64,000 bases of DNA from Todiramphus chloris collaris (Eukaryota; Chordata; Aves; Coraciiformes; Alcedinidae). Position numbers and translations under genes: made by a program. The stretch is from the NCBI GenBank assembly GCA_025345505.1, contig JANVCC010000073.1, positions 1,537,843 through 1,601,842 of the forward strand, written 5' to 3'. Shown here piece after piece: positions 13,744 through 27,836 of the stretch; position 1 is the stretch's first letter; every line of letters starts with the position of its first letter. The notes below the pieces were generated by a model that was not told where the DNA came from, did not search any database, and saw nothing but the letters and a program-made list of their open reading frames with translations.

Positions 13744-13935
13744 CTATGGGTAAACCAAGAAGATGGGGTGGAGGAGGGAACCAGCGACGTGCAGAATGGC
13801 CACTTGGATCCAAGCGCCGACTGCCTCTGTCTCGGCAGGACCGTTCAGAACCGAGACCAGATGAGAGCCAACGTCATCAATGAAATCATGAGCACGGAGC
13901 GCCACTACATCAAGCACCTCAAGGACATTTGCGAG
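13744..13935 (+). CDS. ARHGEF9: ARHGEF9 exon 3: SH3-DH linker and start of DH domain
   Basis: This exon encodes residues 64-127 ([12 protein letters not shown] to [10 protein letters not shown]). The first part is an acidic linker between SH3 and DH. From about residue 103 ([20 protein letters not shown]) it is the first DH helix, conserved region 1, with the family's xxExIxTExxYI pattern that contacts the GTPase switch regions. The acceptor is cag at 13741-13743 and the donor is gtacgg at 13936. It is 192 bp and phase 0-0. A CR1 3' end begins only about 48 bp after the donor. Confidence 0.96.
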
Positions 13936-13983
13936 GTACGGGTTGTGATGCCGGGGGACCGCAGTGGCTTGGCCTCTTCGCTC

Positions 13984-14180
13984 TGAGGGTGGTGAGGCGC
14001 TGGAATGGGGTTGCCTGGGGAAGTTGTGGATGCTCCATCGCTGGATGTGTTCAAGGCCAAGTTGGATGGGGCTTTGAGGAACCTGCTGCAGTGGGAGGTG
14101 TCCCTGCCTATGGCCACGGGGTGGGAATGAGATGATCCTGAAGGTCCCTTCCAACCCAAACCATGCTGTGATTCTGTGAT
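13984..14180 (+). mobile_element. CR1 LINE 3' end beside exon 3
   Basis: It runs from GAGGGTGGTGAGGCGCTGG to a terminal ATTCTGTGAT octamer. It is 5'-truncated at about 200 bp and starts about 48 bp past the exon 3 donor. Confidence 0.92.
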
Positions 14181-15297
14181 ATGAGATGGGCTGTTGTGAG
14201 CTGAGGACTGGACTGGGCTGGGCCTTGGGTGATGGGGAGAAAAAGACGCAGAGTGTTTGAGCCCTGAGTCTAATAGAGGAGTAGCATTGATCAATAAGTA
14301 TTGATACTTCTGAGAATTTTCTGCGGGATCTGATAATTACCCTTAGTTGGCATTAATGGAAAGTACGATTTTCTGGCCTTTTTTCCATACCTCTTTGACT
14401 AAAAGATGATGAGGTTGAGATCCTTCAAGCAGTCCTCTTAATTAAAACCCAATGCCATCTATTTTTGAGCTTGAGGAAACCGGGTTGTAATTAAACCAAT
14501 CAGTTGCCCATTTAATCTCTGTCTTTGATACTGGGTTCACAGTTTTCCTGAGCTCAGGATGGGCTCCCATTTACCTTTTCTTACGGTGAGGGACTAGGAG
14601 CAAAACATCAAGCCCGAGAGCGCTGCCGGACGGCTTGGGCATCACGTGGAGATCCTATTACTAAGAGACACAAGTTCGTTAGCTCTGAAATCAAATCCTT
14701 CTTAACGTGTGGGATTTAACGAGCCTGTGCCCAGTCTTTGCAGAGTGGACGTGGTGAAGCCCCTCGGGAGCTCTGCTCAGAAGAAATGTCTTCCTCCCCT
14801 GGTCCTCGCGGCTGCTCTATTGACAGGGCAAAGCAGCTGTCCAGAAAAGCATCTGTGGCGCTTTGTGAATTATGGAAGAGTCTTGGGATTTCAATCTGGA
14901 AACAAATGAGCTTAATTTCACTGTGCTATTTCAGTCCCGGGGCTTTGCGTCGAAGAAGGGAGGAACTGCAGGAACTTCTCCATGTGTTTTTCTTTTTCCT
15001 GCATTTGCACTTTTCTGTCGGGGAAAAAAAAAACCTAACTAAATCTCGCCTTGCGTCTCGCGGCCACGTCACGCTGCTGCTGCCGCCGCTGCCGAAGCAG
15101 CTCCTCGGGAGGTGCGGGTTTGGTGCTGCTCCAGTGACATCTGCGGGGTAGCGCTGATCTCCAGCCTCCAGTGCTACATCCCCGAGACGAAGCGCAGCTC
15201 TCGGGCTCTGCCTTTGCTCTGCATGATGCAAACCGGTGTTGAGGGGATAAATCTTGCTTCCAGGTAGAGCACCAGGAAATGATTCAGCCGCCTCTCT

Positions 15298-15325
15298 TGG
15301 AGGAGGAGGAGGAGGAGGAGGAGGA
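15298..15325. repeat. (GGA)n microsatellite
   Basis: Nine GGA-type triplets occur in a row. Confidence 0.9.
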
Positions 15326-16487
15326 CTGAGATGGGCATTCTGATCTGCGGAGTGACGGGCTGTCCCTGGCTGGAGAGAGCCTCGTTGTGCTCGGGTGAAT
15401 CAGAGCAATCCGTTTGCCTGGAGAAGGCTCGGAGACAGCTCGGTCTTCCCGGGCGTTGCGCCGTGGCAGGATGTGCCCATCCCTGGCCGTGCACAGGAGG
15501 AGGGGGGCTGGAGGTGGAGAGACGTGGCCCAGCTTGAGCTTCTCCCAGTGCTGCTCGGATGAGTTCCTGCAGAGGTTTTGTCTCTGCCGAAGGAGGAGCA
15601 GGCGCTGGATGACTGCTGTTGGGATGCACAAGTGCTGCTGACCGCTGCAAATTCCCCTCTTCCCTTTGCTCTTTATTTGAAGGGGTCGGGGCAAACAGTG
15701 GTGACACAACACGTGGCAGGGGCTGGAAGAGGAGTTCTGGCTGGGTGGCAAAGGCTGAGCCTGATTTAGCGCCGAGTTTAGCGGGGTGTAGTTATACTCT
15801 GGTCGCTGAGCTACGACGAGTAACAAATCCCGACACCAGCGAGGCACCTTAAGATGTGTGGATGTTACGGGAGGACCGTAGCCCCTGCTAGGTGGTTAAG
15901 ATCCCTCCAATTGCTCTTTCCTGCTTCAGGATGTGTTTATTTCCACTGCCTGCTACTCTGTGATTACACACCATGTTATATTGTTCGTAATACCCGTGGC
16001 ACCGGTCCTGCCAAATGAGGAGCTCCCAGGCTAGCCAGCACCAGAATGAAAAGTACCCCTACAAGCCATGTGGCTCGGAGGGGATTTCCCCATCCTCCCC
16101 AAATCCACGCTGCCCCGACGGCCACTGCTACCATTCCCATGCTTTGGGTGCAAAGGACCAAGTGGCTGCTGCTCAAATGGGTTTGTGCCCAGTTTTATTT
16201 ATTAGGAGGAGGGGGAAATGTGGAGTTTTCGCTGGACTGCATTAGCAGGAGTGGATGGCTCATTATGCTAAAATATCCCCAAAGGGAAAAGAAGGAAAAA
16301 AGAATTTAGCCTTAAGGAAATATCCAGCGATAGGAATTTCAGGCTTAATGGTTAGAGCTTAGAAAAATAATAAGCTACTTGAAAACTAGGCTTTTATAAT
16401 GGGTAGCAGTAGCCGGTCTTACTGGAAGGCAGCGCTGGTCACACTGTTCTGTGAAGCACCACAGGCATACACGGGCATCTCCAGCCA

Positions 16488-16562
16488 CGCAAAGGTCACC
16501 CCTTCCTCCTGGGGAAAGGTCTCCCCTTGCTCCTGCGGAAAGGTCTCCCCCAGCTCCTGGGG
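16488..16562. repeat. 24-bp tandem repeat, 3 copies
   Basis: The units contain AAAGGTCTCCCC with GCTCCT. The two best copies are 16511-16534 and 16535-16558, and a diverged copy precedes them. Confidence 0.8.
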
Positions 16563-19313
16563 TTTGATCCTGGGAGGATGCAGGAGGGCACATGGTGTGT
16601 CCGTGCCATGGCACTGGTGATGCTGGCAGAGCATCCATGGTGCTCAGTCAGGGCAGGGGGGCCAAGGGGTGGCATGAGCTGTAGTGTTCAGTGGAGAGCA
16701 AGAGGCAGGAGAGCTACAAAGAGCAGAGTTTTTTGAGAAATGAGCAGGATTTGGGCCAGCATATGGATTAGGAAGACAAGGCTAAATTTAAGGAGGTGTT
16801 AGAGGGAGAAGTGACAGAGCTCGGATGGGAACAGTGAGGCAGTTGGGAGATCAAAGGAAACCTCGGTGCTATGAGTAATTTGGAGGTGGGAGGTTAGAAA
16901 GGCCAGCCAACTTCCAGTGCTGCATTTTGCTCTTTTCCAAGTAATTTCACTTTGAATTTATTTTTTAATAACATTGACTGGATTACACCTAAGCTTTGCT
17001 TTGGTGCCAGGACAGCTCTTGAGTGTCGCACAGATAACGTCCCTGTTGCGTCTTAACGCGTCAAGCCGAGTCCGTTGTGCAGAGCTGATGGGGTGAGTTT
17101 TCATGGGCTCTGGGGTGGCATCAGCCTGACACGTCCTCAGAGATGGAGAAAACCCTCTTTTTTTGTGTTGTCTTGGAACAAAGCGGCTTAAAATCTCACT
17201 GGCAGCAGCGTGGCTGTCCTTCAGAGGACCTCATCTGAGGAGCTTCTGGCCCCTCTGTAGGACCAGTTTCTCATCCGTGGACACCAGATTGGAGGAGATC
17301 TCTGTAGAAGGCTCTTTGGATCAGCCCTGACCTCCTGGGACCAGATGTGGCTCTAGTTGCCTGTTCAGTTCAGTCTCAGGTGTTTGTTCTTGGTACGTGC
17401 GTTTCAGCACGATGCTCACCTGGTGTAGGCAGCAGCGGTTTTGTAGCCCAAATGGTGCTGGTCCAAACAGAGGGATGGTCTGCAGGACAGTGTAGACAGC
17501 CCCCAAACTGGTTTGGAGGAGAAAAGAAAGTGGACTGTCATCACAAGTGCAGTTACAGCCTGCACTGGCTGCCATCTCCTTGTCTTTTTTTTCCACCTTG
17601 CTCTCAGCTGGGCGAGAAGAAGGATGGATGGGCTTGCCACCTCTCCCGACTGTCTCCAAACCTGCTTCTGGGGTGGAGAAAACTTAGCACTTCACCTCCT
17701 CCAAATACTTTCCAATTTTGGCCTATACTTCAGGGACTACATGGAAAAGTACTTTACAGAGAGACAGTCTGACAGCTATTTTTAGGTATTCATTGAGCAA
17801 AACACTCTCCAACATCTGCTCATCAGTCAGCTATCCTTTCTCTGAGCAAACCTGACGGGATGAGCAGAAGGAAGATGACATTGTTTTATGTAACAGAAGC
17901 AAATTTACTGGAAAAACTCTGCAGCAGCCTTCTCGCTGGCTCTGGCTGCGTGTTACGTATAAACCTCCCACCTCCCCTTCGCTGGCTTGTGCTGGAAGCC
18001 AACCATCCAGAGGAGCCGGATAGAGGACCGGGCTTTGGGAACTCTGTGCCTTCCTTGATTTCTCCCGTGGTTTTTTAGGTGCCCGTACAGGAATGTGCTG
18101 CTTCAGCTTCTCTGGAACACGTGACTCGGGCAGAGTGATGAAGCAGCGCAGGGAGGAGAGGGGAATATTCCAGAGGGTAGCTGCAGCCGGTGGCAACCCC
18201 AGGCTGAAAGATGCTCACACGAATCATCCTGCGACCCATCCCCCGGAGCGGGATGCGAGAGGGGAGCCTTGCAGCAGAGTGAAGGTCCTGACACCCAACG
18301 GCTTGCCGCTGGCACCACAGCCCCTGTCAAAACCAGCCTGACCTCCTGGGTGGGTGAGCATCTCCTGTAGTTCTATGAAAGCTCTTCCGAGGGAGGCAGG
18401 TGAAGATGAAAAGCAGCACGGGAAGACGTTCCGCGTTACCTCCTTTTGAATTTTCCCTTCACCCTGCAACTGCCCTGCAGCGTGAGAAGCAGCCTGCTCC
18501 CATGCCTGCTGGCCTTGAAAAATGAGGTGGGGAAACCCAGGGAAATGACTCATCAAGGAGCTCCTGGAAGAAGAGAGACCTAGAGTCGGTAGCTGCAAGA
18601 AGGTATTCCAAAGCCCAAGCTGGAAAACCCAGCAGATGCAGGGGAACGGTCCCGGTCCCCTTCACGCCAAGGTGGACCTCGCGGAGGCCGCTCCTTCGCC
18701 GGCTCGGCCAGAGTTGCGTTTATCGTTCTTCTGCTTGGAGTTCTCCCTCCTGGCGAGGCTGAAGGACAGTTTATTACAGCGTTGGGACCGTTCTCATTGT
18801 GGCCCAGCAGCTGCGTCTCACCAGCTGCCAGGTCGTCTGTGTGACTAAGCAGCCAGAGTTCCCAAATATAGCCACGCCACGGGGGCTCTTGCCAGTCTTT
18901 TCCCTTCATTTTTCCCTCTTCCTGTTTAATAAAGGCGGGCAAAGTCAGCTCACGACGACTTTTCAGTCAAGAGGCCACGGTCCAGACTCGGGGCAGCACA
19001 GCATCTGATAGGTGGCCTTGCAAAGTCTCTGGTCTAGACCAGGCATCCGGACCCTCCGTGCCTCACCCCGCGTGTGCTCCACGCAGGCGTGTCTGAGGAG
19101 GTCCTCGTGATTCAGGATGGAGTGTTCATGGGTAAGGCAGGGGCAGCAGACAGGGGGGGGAGACTGAACTTGGTGTGTTACGGCCAGAGTGATGGTCCAC
19201 TCAAGTCTTTTGAGGTCAGGAGGTCCTCAGAGCAGTGCTTGCCTCCTGGTTTGTGTTCATATAACGTCCAGCTAAGCTCAGGCTCAGTACCAACGGGTAT
19301 CATGGGCAGATGA

Positions 19314-19523
19314 AGAATCATAGAATCATTTGGGGTGGAAGAGACCTTTCAGCTCAGTGAGTCCAACCACTCCCCCAGCAGTGCCAGGGCACCACTGCCC
19401 CCTGTCCCTCAGCACCACAGCTCCATCCACGGCTTGGAAACCCCTCCAGGGATCATGGGGACTCCACCCCTGCCCTGGACAACACTGGTGGGGAAGAAGC
19501 TTTTCCTGATATCCAACCTAGAT
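19314..19523 (-). mobile_element. CR1 LINE, 3' fragment
   Basis: It starts with AGAATCATAGAATCATTTGG and continues through the GGCTTGGAAACCCCTCCAGG segment. It is inverted relative to the gene and belongs to the same subgroup as the copies at 22190, 24414, 31319, 34204 and 51981. Confidence 0.92.
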
Positions 19524-19647
19524 AAGCAAGGAGGATCTTATTGCACTGGACTGAGATGCAGGAGATGGGAATTGTTTCCAAATCTGCTGCAGATGTATTC
19601 TGTGATTTTAGAGAATTTCCTTAAACTCCCAGAATCCTGGTTCCTTC

Positions 19648-19668
19648 TCTCTCTCTCTCTCTCTTCAT
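19648..19668. repeat. (CT)n microsatellite
   Basis: About ten CT units occur in intron 3. Confidence 0.85.
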
Positions 19669-20329
19669 TTGACTTTTATGTCTATAGACTCAGTCAGGGA
19701 GCCTGATGTTTGTACAAAGAAGGGTACAGAGCTTTTTCCTCTGGTCTCACTTAAGAAAGAAAAAGAGTGAAAGATGTGGGCAGAGAAAATAAGAAGAATT
19801 CTCTCTCATTTCACACTGTTGGGAGGAGCATATTTGCAGGAATGGAAGATATGAAAAACCATAATAAAAATAATGCTGCTTTCCTCCAGATGTCATTGAT
19901 CAGCCACAGCTCAGGCTGCTCCCACCGTGTCTCCCTTGCTTGGACAGGTCAAAGCACCCACCCAACCTGCTGCATCACCTTTAGGGTTCCCCACCACGAC
20001 ACTCAGGGGACAGCCCTCCTCCTGCCTTTGTCTCAGAGTCAGGAAGATGAACGGTGCTGAGGGGGGATAAATCATGTTGCCTCCCAAGTCAGGGAAAGCT
20101 TGAAGAGCGTTTTCCTTCAACGTTCCATGTGGTGCTGAGAGAATTGGGATGGTTCCACCCTCCATACCCTCCTCCTAGATCAAGGAGGCCATCGTGTTCG
20201 TAACAAGCGGGTTTTGTTTTCAGAGCTGTTTCCTGATTTTTGTTTCCACTTTGCTCCTTCCTCAAGAAAAATCTGGGAGCAGCCTGAGTGTGTTTGGGTT
20301 ATCTCACGGATCGTTCTGACTCCTTACAG

Positions 20330-20509
20330 GGTTACTTGAAGCAGTGCCGGAAGAGGAGGGACATGTTCAGTGATGAACAGCTAAAGATCATCTTCGGTAA
20401 CATCGAAGACATCTACAGGTTTCAGATGGGTTTTGTCCGGGACTTGGAGAAACAGTACAACAACGAGGACCCTCATCTCAGTGAAATTGGACCCTGTTTC
20501 CTTGAACAC
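20330..20509 (+). CDS. ARHGEF9: ARHGEF9 exon 4: DH domain, middle
   Basis: This exon encodes residues 128-187 ([18 protein letters not shown] to GPCFLEH). These are the second and third parts of the helical DH bundle, including the [15 protein letters not shown] helix typical of Dbl-family GEFs. The acceptor is ttacag ending at 20329 and the donor is gtgagt at 20510. It is 180 bp and phase 0-0. A G/T-rich tract with a 13-T run followed by cag lies 57-74 bp after the donor and resembles a decoy acceptor. Confidence 0.96.
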
Positions 20510-21777
20510 GTGAGTTCGTGTGGCATTTTTTGTTTGGGAGTTTTGGGGTTGGGTTTTGTGTTGGGTTTTTTTTTTTTTGGCAGGGGATGGGATTGGGATA
20601 GCAGAGAAAGTCAGGAGGCAGGAACCACTGGAGAGAACTTTGGTTATGTTCTAGTTCCCTGCCACAGAATATTCCAAGGCCTTTTGTTTACTTCATGAGC
20701 TAGAGGTGCAGGGAGAATTCAAAGTGAAGCGTGTATTTGGATAACTCCCCCCGTACCTTTGAATCCCAGCACCTCGTCACATCCCCCCTTACTCATGTTA
20801 TGTAGGTACAATGTCCCCCACCTTATTTTGCTCTTTGGAACATGACTTAAACCCACTCACAGGCCATCCTTATCAGGTCATGGTGACCAGAAGGTTAGAA
20901 AAGGGTAAAAGAATTCAGTGCAGTAAAAAGAGGCCTTAGAAATAGAGGAGAGCAAATGCCAGGGCTGTTGTTGTGGCACCGAGATGCGTTTGGGAGAGGT
21001 GAAAACCCCGTTCACCTTCAGGTGCCTTCTCCTGCAGAGCTGCTGGGCTGGGTGGGGAGGTGCCAGCTCCTGCTTCTTGCTGCCCGGGTGGCAGCAGGGC
21101 AGCAGATACAGTCTCAGGCCAGGTCCACACTGCAGAGGACATTTTAGCTGACAGTACAGTCCCGGAGGCTTTTGTGCAGCCCATCATACTGTTACGTAAG
21201 CCACGTAACTACAGGAGCTGAGAAACTGGCCAGGAAATGTCAAGAAGATTCTAGTCCTGCAGTTCCAGGCTTTGCTTTAAGGAGAGCGAAGTGGATCTGA
21301 GCTTACACGTGAGGTGCTGCACCCTGGGATGCAGATCCTGTGCATCCCATTAACTTTTGTTACTTGCAGCGAGGGCTGAGCTGGAAAACCTTCATTTCTC
21401 ATTAGAGAAAGTTCTGATAGGCACTCACAAAACTTGAGGCTGGCATCTCTAAAAAGGTTCACAGCATCTCTTAAGCATCATTGGTCTTCTAATTGGAAAG
21501 CAGGCTTCTTCTCGAGAGGTTGCAGGGTGGCGTTAACGTTGCTCGTTTTTCTCAGAGCCTGCAATCTCTGCTGCTTGCTTCTGAAGCAGCAGCATATTCC
21601 ACCTCAGTGATGAAAAGACCTAAGGAATGTCGGGGAGAATGAGCAGCTAAAACTTCATGTCTCAAGGCTGTGTCATTCCTAGTGACAGTGGCGAGATTTG
21701 CTGCCCTTCTTCGGAGGGAAATCTGACGCTTATCTGTCATCAGATAAGGGCTGGAAGCTGGCTAATGAACTCCTGAT

Positions 21778-21835
21778 AAATTATCCCCGTTTAGCCATTT
21801 GGGGAAACTGAGGGATGAGGATGTTAAGATCTTGT
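21778..21835 (-). mobile_element. MIR-like ancient fragment
   Basis: TTATCCCCGTTTAGCCATTT followed by GGGGAAACTGAGGGATGAGG resembles the reverse-complemented MIR core. It is about 55 bp. Confidence 0.4.
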
Positions 21836-22189
21836 TATATGGATCTGCAGAGCATCTTGTTCTTCATCTGCTTCAGGAGGAGAGAGGCGCCAGCGCTCGG
21901 CCCAGCTGCGGGGATGGGGAAGAAGCTGGGCTCCCCTATGCCCAGGTTTCTTGGGCCCTTAGGGGACAGAGAAATTCTCAGATTCTCTTCAACACACCCC
22001 ATACCTACAGAGACCTCAGCGAGCGATGTGTCGGTGTGCAGGCCCCTCTCAGCCTCCCTTTTCCCCCAAAGGCATCATGCAGCACCTCCTCCCAGCAGGA
22101 AAAGTCCCCTAGGATCAGCCCTCCCTCCCCCTGCTCGGGGGGTTCGTTCTTCTTTAGCTGTAATGTGGTCTTACTGGGGAGTTGGGTAT

Positions 22190-23331
<1,142 letters not shown>

Positions 23332-24413
23332 TAATTACCCTCGGATGTACTCTCTGATGCTACCCGTTATGCTAGAAAAACTGCCTAATTAGCACTCAGT
23401 GGTCAGAGAGGCTCAGTCCTTCCTCCTGACGAGGACCTCAGCACGTAGCGAGCAGATCCGCAGCTCCAACCTGAATACGCTCCGATTTGGGCAGAGTTTA
23501 GAACCTCCTCTGCTTTCCAGCCCGATTCCATCCTGGATCTTGCCGTTGGGTTTAGGTTCTGAGGAGGTCCCACCAATTTGATTGCTTCCCAAAATTTCCA
23601 GGATCTCTTCTGCTGCTGTCGAGGGCAATCAGCCTGACTCCCTGAGCTTAAAGTAAATCAAGAATAGGACCTACTCTTGATACCACTTGTGATATATTGC
23701 TATAAAAATAACGTGAAAGAAGAATCGGGCCCCCTAAGAGTGGATTTTCTCCTGCCTTGCCAATTTTCTTTCTTTTTCCAAAACCCATTTAAGAGGAAGT
23801 GCTCCAGAGAACAAAAAGGACCACAGATGTTTCAGAAACTTCTGCGAGTGTTGGATTTTTTTTGGTTTTCCCCAAACTCAGCTCTGAAAGTGCAGAGAGA
23901 CGTGTCAGGAGCAGAGATGTGTTGATTTGCTTTGACCTGATTCACGGGTTTGATTGATGGTTGCTGAACGCCCAGTCCAAAATTACCCATTTGGACATGG
24001 ATTTGGCTCCAGCTGCAATTTCTGGTTTTCCCTTCATAATGAGACCAAATCAAGCTTGGAGCAGAGTCGTGGGAACAGTAGGGCATCAGAAACCAGCTCT
24101 AGAATCCCAAATGTTGTGGCTTTTTTTTCCCTTACCAGCCACGTGAAGTCCCCCCCCCCCAGCACTTGAAGTGAATTCAGATGTGGCTTTGTGATGGGAA
24201 GGCGAAGCAGCCTCGGAGAGAAGAGCTCTGTGTTTAAAATGACCTTCTCTGGGTCACTTGGTAGCAACACCGAAGGGGATGTGGACAGAGTGATTGCACA
24301 AGGGCTGGACTATTTTGAGACCGCGTTCCTTTTTAACTTTGGGATGTTCTGCAATCAACATGTTGTTAAGTAACCAGATATGGTCATATTCTGAGGAAAC
24401 TTGGACCTTTCCT

Positions 24414-24808
24414 GGAGCACAAGGGTGCTGAGGAGCAGCTGAGGGACCTGGGCTTGTTCAGCCTGGAGAGAAGGAGGCTGAGGGGAGAGCTTCTGGCTCT
24501 GACAGCTCCTGACAGGAGGATGGAGCCAGGGGGGTCAGGCTCTGCTCCCAAGGAACAAGCGACAGGACAAGAGGAACCAGCCTCAATCCAGGGGAGGTTT
24601 AGTTTGGAGCTGAGGAACGATTTCTTCCCCTCCAGGGTTGTCCAGGGCTGTGCCAGGCTGCCCAGGGGGTTTCCCTGGAGGGGTTTCCAAGCCGTGGAGC
24701 TGTGGTGCTGAGGGACAGGGGGCAGTGGTGCCCAGCAGTGCTGGGGGATGGTTGGACTCGATGATCTCAGAGGTCTCTTCCAACCAAAACAATTCTATGA
24801 TTCTGTGT
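24414..24808 (+). mobile_element. CR1 LINE, 3' fragment
   Basis: It begins GGAGCACAAGGGTGCTGAGG, includes TTGTTCAGCCTGGAGAGAAG, and ends with an intact ATTCTATGATTCTGTG octamer pair. It is one of the best-preserved copies. Confidence 0.94.
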
Positions 24809-27233
24809 TTCAAGCGTTCGGAGAGCCTGGGAGGGACCAGTCCTCATACCAGACAATCTTAATGGCACCAGTGAGGAAAGTGAGGCACGGAGGGCGTGTG
24901 TCTCATTTCCCACCAGAGGGTTCTGCGTTGGGCTGTGCGGAAAACCCGGGCTGTGCCAGTTCTCTGCCCAAAATCCCCAGTAAGTCTGGCCTTGGGACCA
25001 GGGCTGAGCTGAGCAGAGCCTGAGAACGGAAAATCAAATCCTCTTTGGGGCATGTCGTGCCGTGGCAAAACCAGACCGAGGGAAGAGCCAGATCCCTGCG
25101 GGGTGGGATGCTGTGAAGGTCAGCTCCCAAGGAGAGGAACTGGAAGCCAACTGGGGAGCTTCAGCTGGGCCCATGAACCAGGCGGCGAGTGGTCCTCGTG
25201 CGCTCGCAGTTTGACAGTGCTCACAATTAGATTGCCAGTCAGAAGCTGGAAAATTATAGAGTGGACTAATGCTCACAATGAAATCAGGCTGGTCGTTGGC
25301 TGGACCGGGAGTCTCTTAGGCACGCTGATTGGAATTTAATATGTAGAAAATACTGTTTAAATCAATTGAACCGTTCACAGAGCAACGCGGAGCTGAGAGA
25401 GGACCCGGAGTGCCAAGGACAGCATATTTGTTGACTTCACCTAGCCGTGGGGGGATAGGCTGTGCTATTTTACCTCCCTCTCCACTAATTCCCTCCTTGT
25501 AGAGCTCTGGATCTTCCCTGCACTGGTCAGGGCGACAGAGCTGGAACCAGAAGCCTGGCCAGTCTCCTCCACTTTAGCACACGATAGTTGGCAGGACTCT
25601 AGACTTGCATTCCAGAGGAGCACTGGGAAGAGGTCACTGCAGCCCCAGTATAACCAACAAGCAATTTATGTACCTTCATTTCATAGTTCACACTATCCTG
25701 TTATTATTTCACCAGCCAAATGCTTTGCTTATGGTATTTTTTTTTCTTAAGTTTTTGCCAGCTCTGCCCCAGACATGAGCTAAGAGCCCAAAAAAAGAGT
25801 TGAGCCATGACTCTTTTCTTCATTACTGCATGGAAGAACAATGTGCACGGGGTTTCCTCTTCGAGCAGAACATTGGAGTGAGCGAATTAGCATCACCAAG
25901 ATAAAACCCAGTGCGATTGGCAGCGGTCCCCTCTGCCCGGAGGCAGGCCTGGGGATGGTTTCAGAGCCTGGCTCCCTTCTATTGCTTATTGTTTTGAGGC
26001 TGGTTCATTTGAATTTTTCACAAAGCTGCATCTGTTCACCTCTAAAAGATTTACTCCAGCTTAATATGAATTAAATATAGGAAGGTCCTGGTGTCCTGAG
26101 TGCTCCTGCTGCAGAACCCAGCTGGAGTTAGGAGCATATGGACTTGTTAGGTGAGGAAGAGGAGGCTCTGCTAACGGCTGGACTTGACGTTGGCCTCCCT
26201 CCTTGGCCGTGAGCGTAACTGCGAGGAGATTTTCAGTGGCTGTCTCTAAACCCAACACCTCTCCCCACCTCTGCAGATCCTTCCTGGACATAGTGACTTC
26301 CTTATTTCCCTACAAGAACTCAAGGGCATTTTGAAGACCAGGAGAACATCTCTCTGGCATGGCTCCTTACACCCCCAGGAGCTCACTCTCTTCATGCAGG
26401 TGGCCCCACAAAGGAAGGCATGAGAAATTCTTCATTGTCTATCACATTAGATATCTCAAACAGCCCATTCTCTGGTCTTGATTTTGTTGAAGGACCAGTT
26501 CCTGATGTTCTGGGACTTGTAGGATTTCTTTTTTTTTTAACCTCAGAGTTTTGATGTAAGAATTTAATAGAAATTGAAAACGCTTCTCAAGATTTCATCC
26601 AGGAAATGGTGGTAAAATGACAACATCCCATTGTGTATCATATTGTGACTATTTCTTCATATTTATCCTTTCTGGATCACAGGGGGAAAGGGACCTCGTT
26701 CACAGCATCCACCCCAATTTCAGCTGTCGCTGGTGCGGTTCTTAGTGATAATCAATACAGCCATTCCCCCTGCAGCTGCCCAAGATGGCAGTTTTTCTCA
26801 TTAGTCGGCAATCAATATCAACCCTTAAGTTAATAATATACATCATGGTGGTGTTATGGCAACTGGCCTTGTCTGTCTTCCCGGTGGAAATGAACATGAA
26901 GGCTCCTTGGAACGGAAAAGGCAGCGCGGGGCGGAAATCGATAGCATTGATTTCAGCACCACGCTCTGAAAGGACTGATCATCGTTTTCGCTGACCCCGG
27001 CAGGAGCCTGTTTTCTCTCGCCGTTATTGCACTCACGGGCCTGCCCGGGGGGAAGGAACACCCACCAAAACGGCTTTGATTTCCTGCAGGTAGAGTGAAT
27101 GCCATGGGATCAGTGCTCTGTGGCACTCCCGGAGTCCCCTTTTGGCTCAGGAGGTCTCCTTCAGGTGTCCGATTGGAAAACGTTTTCTGGTGTTGGTTTG
27201 TAAAATGGAAAAATTCAGACCCAAGGACGGAGG

Positions 27234-27336
27234 CAATCATGGAATCATTATGGTTGGAAAGGACCTCCAGGGTCATCAAGTCCAACCTTTGTCCTAGCAT
27301 TTCTCAACCACTACACCATATCCTCAAGCTCCACAT
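27234..27336 (-). mobile_element. CR1 LINE, short 3' end
   Basis: It starts with AATCATGGAATCATTATGG and has GGACCTCCAGGGTCATCAAG. Only about 100 bp is present, in reverse orientation. Confidence 0.85.
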
Positions 27337-27638
27337 CGAAGCGTCCGGACTTTCTTTCAGGGTGCTCTTTAGCCGAGCACCTTCAGGCTCTAAGGAGCAG
27401 TGTTCGCAGCGGTTGGACGTTGGGTTGGAGGGGCCCAGACAGTTGGAAAGCAGCTGAGGAGCTGGCTGGGTTCTCTGTCCCACGCTCGCACAATTTCAGT
27501 TTCCAGCGAGCTGCTCTTTCGTGATGGTCCAGAGAGACGTTGCTGGTGGGGGGAAGAAAAATGAGGTGTCGTAGCAATGAGTGGCAAATCCTGCCCGCCT
27601 TCCTGTCTGAAGGGATGGTGAGGTTGTGCTGCTGGTAA

Positions 27639-27836
<198 letters not shown>

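Larger units (their letters stand above)
13936..20329. other. ARHGEF9: Intron 3 (6.4 kb)
   Basis: It contains CR1 copies at 13984 (+) and 19314 (-), a (GGA) repeat at 15298, a 24-bp tandem repeat at 16488 and a (CT) repeat near 19650. The rest looks like unique intronic sequence. Confidence 0.8.

Noticed and set aside
15284-15847. Open frames of 187 and 177 codons on the minus strand
   Set aside because: They overlap a (GGA) repeat that gives a poly-Ser stretch, and have no domain and no splice support.
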